From the NCBI RefSeq assembly GCF_014648315.1, contig NZ_BMQW01000005.1, positions 186,001 to 250,000 of the forward strand: a stretch of 64,000 bases of DNA. The letters run 5' to 3'. Below the pieces are notes generated by a model. The model was given only the letters and a program-made list of their open reading frames with translations. It was not told where the DNA came from and made no database searches. Position 1 is the stretch's first letter, and each line of letters starts with the position of its first letter. Positions 29,056 through 39,900 of the stretch are shown one piece after another. The stretch is from Shewanella ulleungensis. GTDB lineage: Bacteria > Pseudomonadota > Gammaproteobacteria > Enterobacterales > Shewanellaceae. A program made the position numbers and the translations under genes.

Positions 29056-29850
29056 TTGTTTAAGTACCTGTTGATACTACTGTCGTTAATCGGTATTCAC
29101 GCCCATGCAACACCAATCCGTATCGCGTCGGATATTTGGTGCCCTTATATATGTGAAAATGAAAAGGGCTATGTTGTTGAACTAACAAAACGCGCTTTTG
29201 AAATTCAAGGGCAAACGGTAGTGTTTGTTACTATTCCTTATAAACGCGCCCTTATAGAGCTGCAACGAGATAATATTGATGCGGTACTGGCATTAACGCC
29301 TAGCGCCATTACCAATAACCAACTCATCGATGCTGATATTATTATCGGTTACAACAGCAATGACTTTTATACCCTCATAGGTGAAGACGAGTCGTTTGAA
29401 ACCATTGCCGATCTTAATCAAACTTTACAAGCAGCTGTGGTCAGCGGTTATAACTACGGCGTTGAACTTGATGCTTGGCTAAATGCCCATCCTAATACCT
29501 ACTTTGCCTCAGGTAACGATCCGTTAGCGATGAATATCATTCGGCTAGTAAAAGGTCGACATTCGGTTATTGTCGACAACAAAAATGTCATCGAGTACAC
29601 AGCAAGTCAATTAAACTTAAGTCAACAATTGCGCTATGCTGGCACTATTGGCCAGCCAGTGCCTTTGCATGTGGGCTTTAGTCAGCTAAACCACGCCAAT
29701 GCGAAAATGTTTGCTAACGGCATTGAGATGCTAAAAGCAAACGGTGAGTATCAAGAAATTATTAATAAATACAAAATATTACCTAGCGTTTCAACAAATA
29801 AAGCGCGCCATAAGCACTTACAAAAATTTCTACCCGTCATAAATAAGTGA
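29056..29850 (+). CDS. Periplasmic solute-binding protein, family 3
   Basis: 264 residues starting at TTG with a GGAG ribosome site 8 bases upstream. A signal peptide (about 1-18, ending HAHA) exports it. The rest is a type-II periplasmic binding fold with the usual PYKRALIELQRDNIDAVLAL and a late EMLKANGEYQEIINKY helix. The bound ligand, probably an amino acid or small acid, is unknown. No permease gene is adjacent, so it may be a stand-alone binding protein, as is common in Shewanella. Confidence 0.88.
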   Translation: MFKYLLILLSLIGIHAHATPIRIASDIWCPYICENEKGYVVELTKRAFEIQGQTVVFVTIPYKRALIELQRDNIDAVLALTPSAITNNQLIDADIIIGYNSNDFYTLIGEDESFETIADLNQTLQAAVVSGYNYGVELDAWLNAHPNTYFASGNDPLAMNIIRLVKGRHSVIVDNKNVIEYTASQLNLSQQLRYAGTIGQPVPLHVGFSQLNHANAKMFANGIEMLKANGEYQEIINKYKILPSVSTNKARHKHLQKFLPVINK

Positions 29851-30018
29851 CACGACACTATTTATTAAGCACGCAACAATCGACTTTAAAGTGCAAACTT
29901 TAGTAACATTATTTCTCTGTATATTCACTTCAACTTAGTTACACTCTGCCCACAAAAAATACAATAAATCATCATTTTGGGATATTGGCACTGGTTCGCT
30001 AGTGTCAAAGGAGTGTTT

Positions 30019-32475
30019 ATGCGCGTGTATAGTCAACTGCTAGTCTTGGCACTGACCAGTTCAGTAATCTTTACCATTTCGGCTTCAGAAATCGTCCAAA
30101 GTAAAGGCCATTTTGTCGATAAATTTCGCCAACTTGAAGAAAGCCTACCAACCCCAAATGATTACCGAAATGCAGCTGGCGAGCCAGGTAAAGAGTACTG
30201 GCAGCAGCAAGTTGACTATAAAATTAATGTCACTCTAGATGAAGAAAAGCGTCGTATTGAAGGTGAACAAGTGATTACTTATCACAATAACTCTCCTTAC
30301 ACGCTTAAATATCTCTGGTTACAGCTAGAACAAAATCGATTTAAATCTGATTCTATCGCCGAACGAAGCAGTACTTTTTATGGGGTTGATGGTAGCGTGA
30401 GTGCCACCAACACTTATGGTGATAATGCATTTGCAAAAATCAGCCTGCAAGACTTACGACGCCAACAGTTTTTAGCCGATAACAACTTGGGTTACCAAAT
30501 TACTGCGGTAACTGACACTAATAAAAAACCACTCAAATACACCATTGTCGGTGCTCAAATGCGAGTCGACTTGCCAACGGCCTTAGGTCAAAACCAATCG
30601 ACTCAATTGCGCATTAATTATGGTTACAACATTTTAGAAGAAGACGCCGTTGGCGCTCGATCTGGCTTTGAGCATTTCCCCGACGATGATCGCAAAGGTG
30701 GGAACGACATATTCTTATTAGCGCAGTGGTTTCCGCGAGTGGCCAGTTATTCAGATTACGAAGCGTGGCACAACAAAGAGTTTTTAGGCAGCGGCGAGTT
30801 TACCTTGGAGTTTGGTAATTACGATGTGAGTATGACAGTGCCTAGCGACCACATTGTTACAGCGACTGGCGTATTGCAAAATAGTAAAAAAGTATTGTCA
30901 TCAGAACAGCTTAAGCGGTTAGATAAAGCAAAAAAAGCCGATAAACCAGTCTTTATTGTGTCTGAAGATGAAGCGATCGCAAATGAGTCGAGCACAGCAA
31001 AAGGTAATAAAACCTGGCATTTTAAAGCCGACAATGTACGCGACTTTGCATGGGCATCGTCACGTAAATTTATATGGGACGCTCAAGGTTATCAGCAAAA
31101 AGACAGTAACAATCCGCACGTAATGGCGATGTCGTTTTACCCTAAAGAAGGTGGCGAGCTGTGGCAACGCTATTCAACCGCTTCAATTATTCACACCCTT
31201 AAAGTCTATTCACGCTTTACCTTCGATTATCCCTATCCTGCGGCCATTAGTGTAAACGGCCCTGTTGGCGGCATGGAATACCCGATGATCAGCTTTAATG
31301 GTCCACGCACCATTTGGCACGACGATGACAGCCGTACTTATACCCTATCGGAAAAGCAATTCTTAATCGGTGTGGTGATCCACGAAGTTGGTCATAACTA
31401 TTTCCCAATGATTGTAAACTCAGATGAGCGTCAATGGACCTGGATGGATGAAGGTATAAACAGCTTTTTAGACGGTATTGCGACTCGCGAATGGGACCCT
31501 AACCTCTCTTGGGGACGTGAGCCAAGTGATGTGATTGAATATATGAAATCTAACGTGCAAGTGCCTATTATGACTCAGTCAGACAGTGTGCTGCAGCTTG
31601 GCCCAAATGCCTATATTAAGCCCGCTGTGGCGTTAAACATTTTGCGTGAAGTGATATTAGGCCGTGAATTATTTGATTTCGCTTTTCAAGAATACAGCAA
31701 CCGCTGGATGAACAAACGTCCAACACCAAGCGACTTTTTCCGTACCATGGAAGAAGCCTCTGGGGTTGATTTAGATTGGTTCTTCCGAGGTTGGTTTTAC
31801 AGCACCGATCATGTTGATATTTCGTTAGACCGCATTTATAAACTGCGCCTAGACACTAACAATCCAGACATTGATTTCGAGCGCCGCCGCCAAGATTATC
31901 AAGGTAAACCCATGCCTTATTCGGTGGAACGTAATCAACAAAGTGGTCAAAAAAGCTGGGTTGAACTGAACTCAGACAATCTTGATTATCATGACCAACA
32001 TGATCAATTTAGCGTCACCAATAAAGAACGCAACAAGTACAACAAAAAACACGCTGAGCTCGACGAATGGGAGCAACAAGTGCTCCCTCGAGCCATCAAA
32101 GAAGATAAAAACTATTACGTATTTAATTTTTCTAATCTTGGCGGCCTTGTGATGCCCATTTTACTCGAATTAACCTTTGAAAATGGCAACACTGAGTCAT
32201 TGGTTTTACCTGCTGAAATTTGGCGCCGCTCACCATTTGAAGTTAGTAAGCTAATAGTGACCGACAAGGACAATATTTTAGTGTCGGCGGTGGTCGATCG
32301 TCGCGGTGAAACAGCCGATGTCGATATTGAAAATAACTATTATCCACGTCAAATTATCCCTTCACGTATCGAAGCCTTTAAAGAAGAAGAACGTAAGGGC
32401 AATCAGTATCGCGATATTATGCATGACAACAAAGAAGCGCTTGAAGAACCCGAGATTAAGGTGAAAAAGAAGTGA
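30019..32475 (+). CDS. M1-family zinc metallopeptidase (aminopeptidase)
   Basis: 818 residues from the ATG at 30019 with an AAAGGAG ribosome site. A signal peptide (about 1-23) leads to a beta-rich N-terminal domain and the gluzincin site HEVGH (455-459) with the third ligand Glu478 in MDEGINSF. An upstream GGMEYPM is the exopeptidase GxMEN-like motif, here with Tyr replacing Asn. The C-terminal part (from about 600) is Lys- and Arg-rich. Predicted periplasmic. It is translationally coupled (GTGA overlap) to the DUF6702 gene. Confidence 0.9.
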   Translation: MRVYSQLLVLALTSSVIFTISASEIVQSKGHFVDKFRQLEESLPTPNDYRNAAGEPGKEYWQQQVDYKINVTLDEEKRRIEGEQVITYHNNSPYTLKYLWLQLEQNRFKSDSIAERSSTFYGVDGSVSATNTYGDNAFAKISLQDLRRQQFLADNNLGYQITAVTDTNKKPLKYTIVGAQMRVDLPTALGQNQSTQLRINYGYNILEEDAVGARSGFEHFPDDDRKGGNDIFLLAQWFPRVASYSDYEAWHNKEFLGSGEFTLEFGNYDVSMTVPSDHIVTATGVLQNSKKVLSSEQLKRLDKAKKADKPVFIVSEDEAIANESSTAKGNKTWHFKADNVRDFAWASSRKFIWDAQGYQQKDSNNPHVMAMSFYPKEGGELWQRYSTASIIHTLKVYSRFTFDYPYPAAISVNGPVGGMEYPMISFNGPRTIWHDDDSRTYTLSEKQFLIGVVIHEVGHNYFPMIVNSDERQWTWMDEGINSFLDGIATREWDPNLSWGREPSDVIEYMKSNVQVPIMTQSDSVLQLGPNAYIKPAVALNILREVILGRELFDFAFQEYSNRWMNKRPTPSDFFRTMEEASGVDLDWFFRGWFYSTDHVDISLDRIYKLRLDTNNPDIDFERRRQDYQGKPMPYSVERNQQSGQKSWVELNSDNLDYHDQHDQFSVTNKERNKYNKKHAELDEWEQQVLPRAIKEDKNYYVFNFSNLGGLVMPILLELTFENGNTESLVLPAEIWRRSPFEVSKLIVTDKDNILVSAVVDRRGETADVDIENNYYPRQIIPSRIEAFKEEERKGNQYRDIMHDNKEALEEPEIKVKKK

Positions 32476-32990
32476 TACGTCAACTAGCCTTACTATTAAT
32501 CAGTATGGTAGGTTTGGGTTTCTTTACAGGAGAAGCCCTTGCCCACCAGCAAAAAGAAGCTTACACCAGTATTGTGTTCAATCAGCGCAGTGGCATGCTT
32601 GAAATCCAACATCGATTTTACTTACACGATGCAGAGCATGCCGCCCAGCAAGTGATCGATAAAAACACGGATTTGATCAGCGATCCGGTTGGTCGCGATG
32701 CTTTTGCTTATTACGCTATTTCGACATTTTCGATGCAAGATCAGCAACAACAACCGTTAACTCTGACTTATGTTGGCACAGAGTTAGAAGGTAAGTATTT
32801 GTGGGTGTACCAAGAAACACCGATTACCGCTGATATGGAAGGTTTTTACCTAAAAATGACTGCGCTACAAGAACTGTGGTCAGAGCAAACCAACCACATT
32901 AATGTAGAGCGTAATAAACGTGTCACTTCAGCAAGACTGCATATTGCTGACTCTTGGCATTATATTGAAGTCGCTAAACCTACCCAGTAA
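32472..32990 (+). CDS. DUF6702-type exported protein
   Basis: 172 residues with a GTG start overlapping the peptidase stop. A signal peptide (1-24, ending GEALA) is followed by a beta-rich domain with HRFYLHDAEHA and WVYQETP, as in DUF6702 proteins that often follow M1 peptidase genes. Function unknown; an accessory role for the peptidase is inferred from coupling. Confidence 0.8.
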   Translation: MIRQLALLLISMVGLGFFTGEALAHQQKEAYTSIVFNQRSGMLEIQHRFYLHDAEHAAQQVIDKNTDLISDPVGRDAFAYYAISTFSMQDQQQQPLTLTYVGTELEGKYLWVYQETPITADMEGFYLKMTALQELWSEQTNHINVERNKRVTSARLHIADSWHYIEVAKPTQ

Positions 32991-33024
32991 CTAAACCTGC
33001 TAAGTAACTAAACCTGCTAAGTAG
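32974..33024 (+). repeat. Three tandem 17-bp units spanning a stop codon
   Basis: CTAAACCTRCYMAGTAR-like units occur at 32974-32990, 32991-33007 and 33008-33024. The first encodes the C-terminus and stop of the DUF6702 gene, and the next two repeat the stop downstream. Confidence 0.8.
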
Positions 33025-33052
33025 ATATGGCTTAAACACCGTTAATCGTTAT

Positions 33053-33089
33053 AACAGAACCATAATAAGCAAACTTATATGGTTCTGTT
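33053..33089. terminator. Bidirectional terminator hairpin
   Basis: AACAGAACCATA (33053-33064) pairs with TATGGTTCTGTT (33078-33089) between convergent genes. It overlaps the stop codon of the SulP gene on the minus strand. Confidence 0.7.
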
Positions 33090-34812
33090 AACTTTTCACT
33101 ATATCGTCTAGCGCATCTGTGAGTGTTGAATAAGTTACACAGTGCACTCCATCGGGTTTAAAACCGGCTTTTGCCAGGGTTTTAAGTGGCTGAAATTGAA
33201 AATCAGCCAACAATACTCGGGTATTATCGTGCTTACATTTAGCAATGTATTTGTACAACGCCGAAACTCCACCCGAATCTAAAATAGACACCCCGTCGAA
33301 ATACAACACCACACCATCTTGGTCAGCACTTAAATGAACCAACTCACCAAATACCCCATCGGCAGCGGCAAAAAATAATGGCCCGTTGATTTTAAATACT
33401 TTCCAGCGCGGCGGTAGCTCGACATGAATATGCTTTTTCTGCTCGCTAATGTCTTGTACCTTTGTCATGTCGGCAACTTGTTTCATAAACAGCAACGATG
33501 CCAAAATAATTCCAGCACTAATGGCAATCACCATGTCAAAAAAGATGGTCAACAACAAACACACCATCAATACCAACACTTCACTGGCTGGCGCTTTTTT
33601 CACTAAGTGAATAATCTTGGGTGCTTCGCTCATATTCCACGCCACCATGATCAATAATGCCGACATGCCTGCCATTGGGATATACGCCAAAATGGTACTC
33701 AATGATAACAATGACACCAACACCACCAACGCGTGGATCATTGCGGCAATGGGGCTCACCGCGCCAGATTTATAATTGGCTGCCGAACGTGCAATTGCAG
33801 CGGTAGCCGTAATACCACCAAAAAATGGGGCAATAATGTTACCGATACCCTGGCCTAGTAACTCACTATTGGCGCTGTGCTTTTTACCCGACATACCATC
33901 TAAAACTACGGCGCACAGTAACGATTCAATCGCCCCTAACATGGCAATGGCAAATGCGGCAGACAATAAGTCACTGACCAGTTGCCAAGTGAATACCAGC
34001 GGCATTTCGCCCATTTGTGCCCGCTGCCAAGGCCACTCAAAATCTGGCAGCATTGACGGTATACCTGCACCGACAGAACCGTCGGCTAAGGTAAAACTGA
34101 AGGTTGAGCCTATCGTCGATACATGAAATCCTAACAGGTTTAACATCAAAGCCACCACACTCGCCGCCATCACTGCAGGCAAATGAGCGGGTATGTTTAT
34201 CTTGAGTTTGGGCCACAAAATAAACACGACTAAGGTGCTTATCCCCACCAGCATCGTCGGCCCGGAAAACCCAGGAATTTCTTGTATTAACGTGGCAACT
34301 TTACCCACAAAGCTCTCTGGCATGTCAGTAATGTTTAAGCCAAAAAAGTCTTTAACTTGCAATACTGCGATCACGACAGCAATACCACCGGTAAAACCTA
34401 AAGTGACCGACTCAGGAATATATTGAATAAAACGTCCTAAGCGAAATAACGCCATAACGATTAACATCAATCCAGACAAAATGCTGGCAAGCAGTAACCC
34501 AGACAAGCCATATTGATGCACGATAGGATAAAGAATCACCACAAAAGCGGCTGTCGGCCCTGACACGCTATAACGCGAACCACCAGTGAGCGGAATAACA
34601 AACCCGGCAATAATGGCGGTATATAAGCCATATTGCGGCGCAACGCCTATAGCTATCGCCAGTGCCATAGCTAACGGAATAGCAATAATGCCAACGGTTA
34701 AGCCGGCTAATAAGTCTTTAGTGAATGCATTGGCATTGTAGGGAGCGTCTTTTAAAGACTCTCGAAGTGCATGCCCGATACGAAGAGAAAATAAATGTGT
34801 GCGGTATTTCAT
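33088..34812 (-). CDS. SulP-family anion transporter with STAS domain
   Basis: 574 residues. A membrane domain of 10-14 segments opens with the SulP motif DLLAGLTVGIIAIPLAMALA and contains GGSRYSVSGPTAAF. A C-terminal STAS domain (about 450-574) carries VVLYFDGVSILDSGGVSAL, in the anti-sigma-factor-antagonist style. SulP proteins import sulfate, bicarbonate or dicarboxylates; the substrate is not predictable here. Single gene. Confidence 0.93.
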   Translation of the reverse strand: MKYRTHLFSLRIGHALRESLKDAPYNANAFTKDLLAGLTVGIIAIPLAMALAIAIGVAPQYGLYTAIIAGFVIPLTGGSRYSVSGPTAAFVVILYPIVHQYGLSGLLLASILSGLMLIVMALFRLGRFIQYIPESVTLGFTGGIAVVIAVLQVKDFFGLNITDMPESFVGKVATLIQEIPGFSGPTMLVGISTLVVFILWPKLKINIPAHLPAVMAASVVALMLNLLGFHVSTIGSTFSFTLADGSVGAGIPSMLPDFEWPWQRAQMGEMPLVFTWQLVSDLLSAAFAIAMLGAIESLLCAVVLDGMSGKKHSANSELLGQGIGNIIAPFFGGITATAAIARSAANYKSGAVSPIAAMIHALVVLVSLLSLSTILAYIPMAGMSALLIMVAWNMSEAPKIIHLVKKAPASEVLVLMVCLLLTIFFDMVIAISAGIILASLLFMKQVADMTKVQDISEQKKHIHVELPPRWKVFKINGPLFFAAADGVFGELVHLSADQDGVVLYFDGVSILDSGGVSALYKYIAKCKHDNTRVLLADFQFQPLKTLAKAGFKPDGVHCVTYSTLTDALDDIVKS

Positions 34813-34949
34813 TGCGGCGATCCCATAACCTAGTACGGCGTCAAGATACCCCTCATTATAGGCCGTTCGTCCGCTAGCACAATCAAATTAAGTTACCACT
34901 TGATGATAACTTTATTATCATTACATTATAATAAATAAATTCGTATCAA

Positions 34950-34976
34950 TAAAAAAGCCACGCTAGGTGGCTTTAG
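34950..34976 (-). terminator. Terminator of the RND efflux operon
   Basis: AAAGCCAC and GTGGCTTT form a stem (34954-34974), and the minus-strand transcript then runs into TTTTTTATTG. It lies 30 bp past the histidine kinase stop. Confidence 0.85.
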
Positions 34977-35004
34977 TGATTAGCTCAGTCATATCAAAAT
35001 GCGA

Positions 35005-36264
35005 TTAACCTACCGAAAAATCGATAGACACCTTACGGCCGCGATTGGTTTCAATATTTTGATACTGCCAATCATATTGTTTAATTAACCGTGTGGTGAG
35101 CTCTAGCCCTAGGCCAAAACCTAAGTCTTCACTGCTATTAGCGTAAGATTCGCACTGATTAATAATGCTGACAGTGTAACCATTCTGCACAATGCTAACA
35201 CTGCCTTTCATGGTATGTTGTAGCGCATTACGGATAAGGTTGGTCATAATTATGCGGCATAATGTGCCTGGTAGTTGTTGAACAGAGTCGTCTGTTTCAA
35301 TACTAATATCGATGTCTTTACCTGTTGCTAAATAGGCCAGGTCACTCACTAGTTGACGAATAAGTTGGTCTAAACACACCTCTATGACTGGTAAGCTTTT
35401 ATCTTCACGGCGAGTTAACCATAACAGCGTTTCGGTAAGGTCGGTCATCGTCAGTCCGGCGCGCTCAATCCGTTCAACCACTTGTGCTTGTTTTTCAGCG
35501 CCAGCTCCTTTGGCGATTAACTTTTGTAATAGTTCAGTATTGGTACGGATCACTGCAATAGGAGTGCGCAGTTCGTGACTGGCATAACTCAAAAACTGTT
35601 GCTCTCGCGCTAAACTGTCTTGCACTGTACTTAAGCTGGTTTTGATGATTACGGCCAAGGTGTTAAGTTCGCTGTAGTGAAAGTCTGGCATCGGTTGTTC
35701 GAGCTGTTGAGTATTTAGACCTTTTGCCCAATTTTTGAGTCTTTCTATCGGCAGCGTAACACGGCGCATCACCAAAATTAGCACTACAGTAAAAGCAATA
35801 ATGCCTAATATTGCCGTTAGCAAAATGATTAAAAAATAAGGCGGACCATTTCGCTTAAAGGCACCGATTTTACTGCGTTCAAATACCGTTGAAACAAAAC
35901 GTATTTCATTACCATATTCCACTTTCATCGTAAAATAACCCGCATCAGGTGGGCTTATTAAGTTACCGCCAACAATCACCTTATTCAGTACATTTAATTC
36001 TGTTGGTGGCTCAAGCATAATTTGGCGCACTTTTTCGGGTAGATCTTGCCAACGACTGGCGACTGTAAATGATTCAAACTGATAGGGTTTTCCGTCTGCT
36101 ACATTTTGTTGCTGGCCTTGGGCATACATCGATACTCGCAAAGACGCATCCATGCCCGCGATAAAATAATGCAGGCTTAATGCAGATAAAATCAAAATGG
36201 TACTGATACCCGTAATCAACATTGCCAATAATATATAAAGCCGAATGCTAGGGATTATTTTCAT
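35005..36264 (-). CDS. Sensor histidine kinase of the efflux operon
   Basis: 419 residues. Two membrane segments (about 8-30 and 142-166) bracket a periplasmic sensor loop. A HAMP-like linker follows, then the dimerisation helix with the phosphorylated His in YASHELRTPIAVIRT (about 230), and an ATPase domain with N-box LIRNALQHT and a short G-box GFGLGLELT. It overlaps the response regulator gene by 4 bp. Likely senses an exported compound or envelope stress and controls the pump upstream. Confidence 0.92.
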   Translation of the reverse strand: MKIIPSIRLYILLAMLITGISTILILSALSLHYFIAGMDASLRVSMYAQGQQQNVADGKPYQFESFTVASRWQDLPEKVRQIMLEPPTELNVLNKVIVGGNLISPPDAGYFTMKVEYGNEIRFVSTVFERSKIGAFKRNGPPYFLIILLTAILGIIAFTVVLILVMRRVTLPIERLKNWAKGLNTQQLEQPMPDFHYSELNTLAVIIKTSLSTVQDSLAREQQFLSYASHELRTPIAVIRTNTELLQKLIAKGAGAEKQAQVVERIERAGLTMTDLTETLLWLTRREDKSLPVIEVCLDQLIRQLVSDLAYLATGKDIDISIETDDSVQQLPGTLCRIIMTNLIRNALQHTMKGSVSIVQNGYTVSIINQCESYANSSEDLGFGLGLELTTRLIKQYDWQYQNIETNRGRKVSIDFSVG

Positions 36265-36953
36265 GATGAATGGCTTTCCTTTATCGCAAAACCGTAACCG
36301 CTAATGGTGTGCAGTAGCTTGTGATCATGCTCGGCATCGACTTGTTTACGCAAATTAAATATGTGTACTTTTAAGCTGTTACTGTCGGGCTGTTCATCAC
36401 CCCACACTGTTTGCATTAACTTTTCCCGTGACACTGGGCTGGGGCTTGCACGCATTAAGACCGTCAAAATTTTCAATGCGGTCGGCGACAGCTTTAATTC
36501 TACTGTTTGGCGAAAAGCTTGTTTTTGCTGTACGTCGACGGTTAAATCGGCCACGCTCAGGCGTTGTACTTGGCCACTGCGACGACGGGCTAGTACCTTA
36601 ACTCGGACAATAAGCTCTTCCATGGCAAAGGGTTTCACTAAGTAATCATCGGTGCCATTGGCAAAGCCACTGAGCTTATCGTCTAGGGTGTCGCGCGCTG
36701 TCAACATTAATACCGGTACATCAATACCTTGAGAACGTAATGACTCACACACCTGTAAACCATTCATTTTGGGTAAATTTAAATCCAGAATCACCGCGTC
36801 ATAATGATTTTGTTGAATTAAATTAAGTCCTGCTAAGCCATTAGCGCTGTGATCACACAAAATGTCTTCTAACTCAAAATACTCGATAACCGCTGTGGCT
36901 AGGTCGAGATCGTCTTCGACCAGCAACAATTGCAACTTATCAGTTGTCATCAA
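36261..36953 (-). CDS. OmpR-family response regulator of the efflux operon
   Basis: 230 residues. The receiver domain has the acidic pocket ED-D (about 13-16), the phosphoacceptor Asp57 in AVILDLNLPKMNG and a conserved Lys in DYLVKPF. A winged-helix DNA-binding domain (about 135-225) contains SPVSREKLMQTVWGD and SNSLKVHIFNLRKQ. It lies 15 bp after the RND permease gene and just before the kinase. Confidence 0.95.
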   Translation of the reverse strand: MMTTDKLQLLLVEDDLDLATAVIEYFELEDILCDHSANGLAGLNLIQQNHYDAVILDLNLPKMNGLQVCESLRSQGIDVPVLMLTARDTLDDKLSGFANGTDDYLVKPFAMEELIVRVKVLARRRSGQVQRLSVADLTVDVQQKQAFRQTVELKLSPTALKILTVLMRASPSPVSREKLMQTVWGDEQPDSNSLKVHIFNLRKQVDAEHDHKLLHTISGYGFAIKESHSS

Positions 36954-36968
36954 GTTGGCTCCTTAGTG

Positions 36969-39900
36969 TTATGCCGATACTGTTGCGTCATTATTAGAAC
37001 GTAACTTGTTAATTATACGAGTAATAAAGTCTTTTGTTTCACTTTGAATTAATAGTAATGATGGTGTCAAAATCAAGGTTATGACCGTGGCAAACAAAAT
37101 ACCATAACCCAGCGCAGCTGCCGCGGGAATTAAGAACTGCGCTTGCAATGAGGTTTCCCCTAATAATGGTGCTAACCCAGCAAAAGTAGTAACTGATGTT
37201 AACAGTACGGCACGTAATCGCCCGGTGCATGATTCAACAATGGCATCATGTACCGAAAAGCCTTCTTCTTTAATCAATTCATTAAAGCGTGACACTAATA
37301 ATAGGCTGTCGTTTACCACCACACCACTTAACGCCAATATACCATTTAACGATAAAATACTTATGGTTAAGTCGTTCAACCAATGGCCTAGAATGGCACC
37401 AACAATGCCAAATGGAATTGCGGTCATGATAATAACAGGTTGCACATATGACTTAAGCGGCACGGCCAGCAAAGCATATATAGCGATTAACGCGAGCACA
37501 AACATAGACTCAATAGAGCTAGTGGTTTCTGCCTGTTGTTCTGCTTCACCGGCAAAGTTAAAGCTTACCCCTGGATATTGCACTTCAAGCTGCGGGACTA
37601 ACGACTGCTTTAATTGACTCACTAACTCATTGGAAGCAATTTTATCTTTGTCTAACACCGCACTAATATACACGGCGCGTTGACTGTCTATGCGGGTAAT
37701 ATTCGATGGTTGATAATCATTAACTATTGTTGCCACATTGCTTAATGGCACTATGGTTCCGTCGCTGGTACGCACATTGGCAAGCTTAATATCACCTATG
37801 GTTTGGCGGTCGTCATCAGGATATCGAACACGGACTTTAACCTCGTCTTTACCACGTTGAAAACGCTGAACGACACCACCGCCAAACGACTGCAGTATTT
37901 GAGCCGATAAGGTTTCGGTATCAAATCCTAGGGCGCGACCTTGTGCAGTTAATTCAAAACGATATTGGGGCTCACCTAAGTCTAGGTTGTTATCAATACC
38001 GCTCACGCCGTCCATGGTTTCGATTGCCGCTTTTAACGCCTGGCCAGCAGCAAAAACCGACTCCGTATCACTGGCTTTAATTTCTACTTTAAAATTATCG
38101 AGCATTTCTTTTTTTGCTAATACTTTAAGCTTTTTCACCCCTTCCATTTGGCCAACGGCCTCGGTCCATTTAAGGGTAAACGCTTTTAGCGTATACGGGC
38201 TATTAGGGGCTAACTCAACTTGCACTTGGCCTGAGCTACTGCTGCTGGCCAACACATGTAAGCTTGTTAGATAACTGTCTTTAACCTCGCTATCGCTATG
38301 CTCGGTAGCTACTTGCGCTGAAAGCTGTGCATCAACTTCTTTTGCTACGCGCTCTAAAGTGGTTAAGTTTTTATAGGTTTGACCAAAACTGGCATCATTT
38401 TGCATTGAAAAGTCAGCCACTGCAGTATCACCGGTAATATCAGGGAAAAATGCCACTCTTACACTGCCAGTTATCGGCATGCCGGCCACAATAATAAACA
38501 TCGCGATAAAGACCATAACGACGGCATAACGAAAACGCAGGGCAAACTCAATTAATGGCTGATAAATAACTCGGCTAAACCACTTTAAGCCACTGTCTGC
38601 CGCATGTTGAAGATGATTAAACCATGACTTTTTAGCACGTTTTTTAGTATCAATATGCGCTAAATGTGACGGCAGAATAAATTTAGACTCCACCAGCGAC
38701 AACATTAAACAAATTGCTACCACAGTGCCAAACTGGGCATAAATTTGCCCTAAGCGCCCTTCTACATTGGCTAACGCCACAAACGCCACTACGGTAGTTA
38801 ACACCCCAAAAATAGTTGGCGTTGCCACTTTAAGCGTGCCTTTAATGGTGTTGTCGATGTTGTCGCCGTATTTTTGTCTGGTGCTATACACACTCTCGCC
38901 GACGACTACTGCGTCATCAACTACGATCCCCAATGCCATAATAAAGCCAAAGGTGGTCATTTCATTTAGGGTTAATCCGGCAAAATTGTTGGTCATAAAA
39001 AACAAGGTACCGAAGAACACAAACGGTAAACCTGCAGCAACCCAAAACGCCACGCGAAGGTTTAAAAACAACGCCAAAATAATAAACACTAACGCGATAC
39101 CACTAAGGGCGTTTTTAACCAGTAAGCTTAAGCGTTCGGTAATGAGGGTACTTTTGTCGTGCCAAGTGGCAATGCTGACATTGGCAGGCAACACAGTTGA
39201 ATTACGCCACTTTTCAACTACCTGTTTTGCTTGCTCAACAATATTTACGATATCGCCGCTTTCATCCATTACAATTTCAATTGCGCTTGAGTTAGCTTGG
39301 TTATAACGCGACAACACAAAGGTGTCGTCGGCAAAACCGTCTTTTACTGTAGCAATATCGCCTAAGGTAATTAACGATCCTTGGCTGTTAGTGATGATGG
39401 GTAGAGCCATAAAATCTTGTTGTTGGTAGGCCTGATCTGACACTTTTAAACGTACGGTTTTATCGTCGTTATACAAACTAGTCGAGATTGATGTCGCTGA
39501 TTCGGCATTTATCGCGCTGGCAACGGAGGCAAGCGTTAATCCATAGGCTTGCAGTTTGGCTTCATCAACTTCAATCGAAATCATTGGCTCAGCTTTGGCT
39601 TTAATCTCAAGATCATGAATCGCATCTTGGCTGAGTAAATCCGACTTTAATTGCTCGGCTAATGCCTGTAATGTTGCACGGTCTGCATCACCGTAAATCT
39701 CAATCCATAACGCATGGTCTTGCATGCGCATCTTATCAATTACTGGATTTTCAGCTTCGCTTGGAAAGTTATAAATGGCATCGACATTGGTTTTAATGTC
39801 AGTGAGTAAAGTATCTAAATCATACGAGCTGGTTTTCTCAATAATCACACTACTGCCATTGGCATTAGAGGTTGAGGTGATGCGTTTAATTCCGGGGACG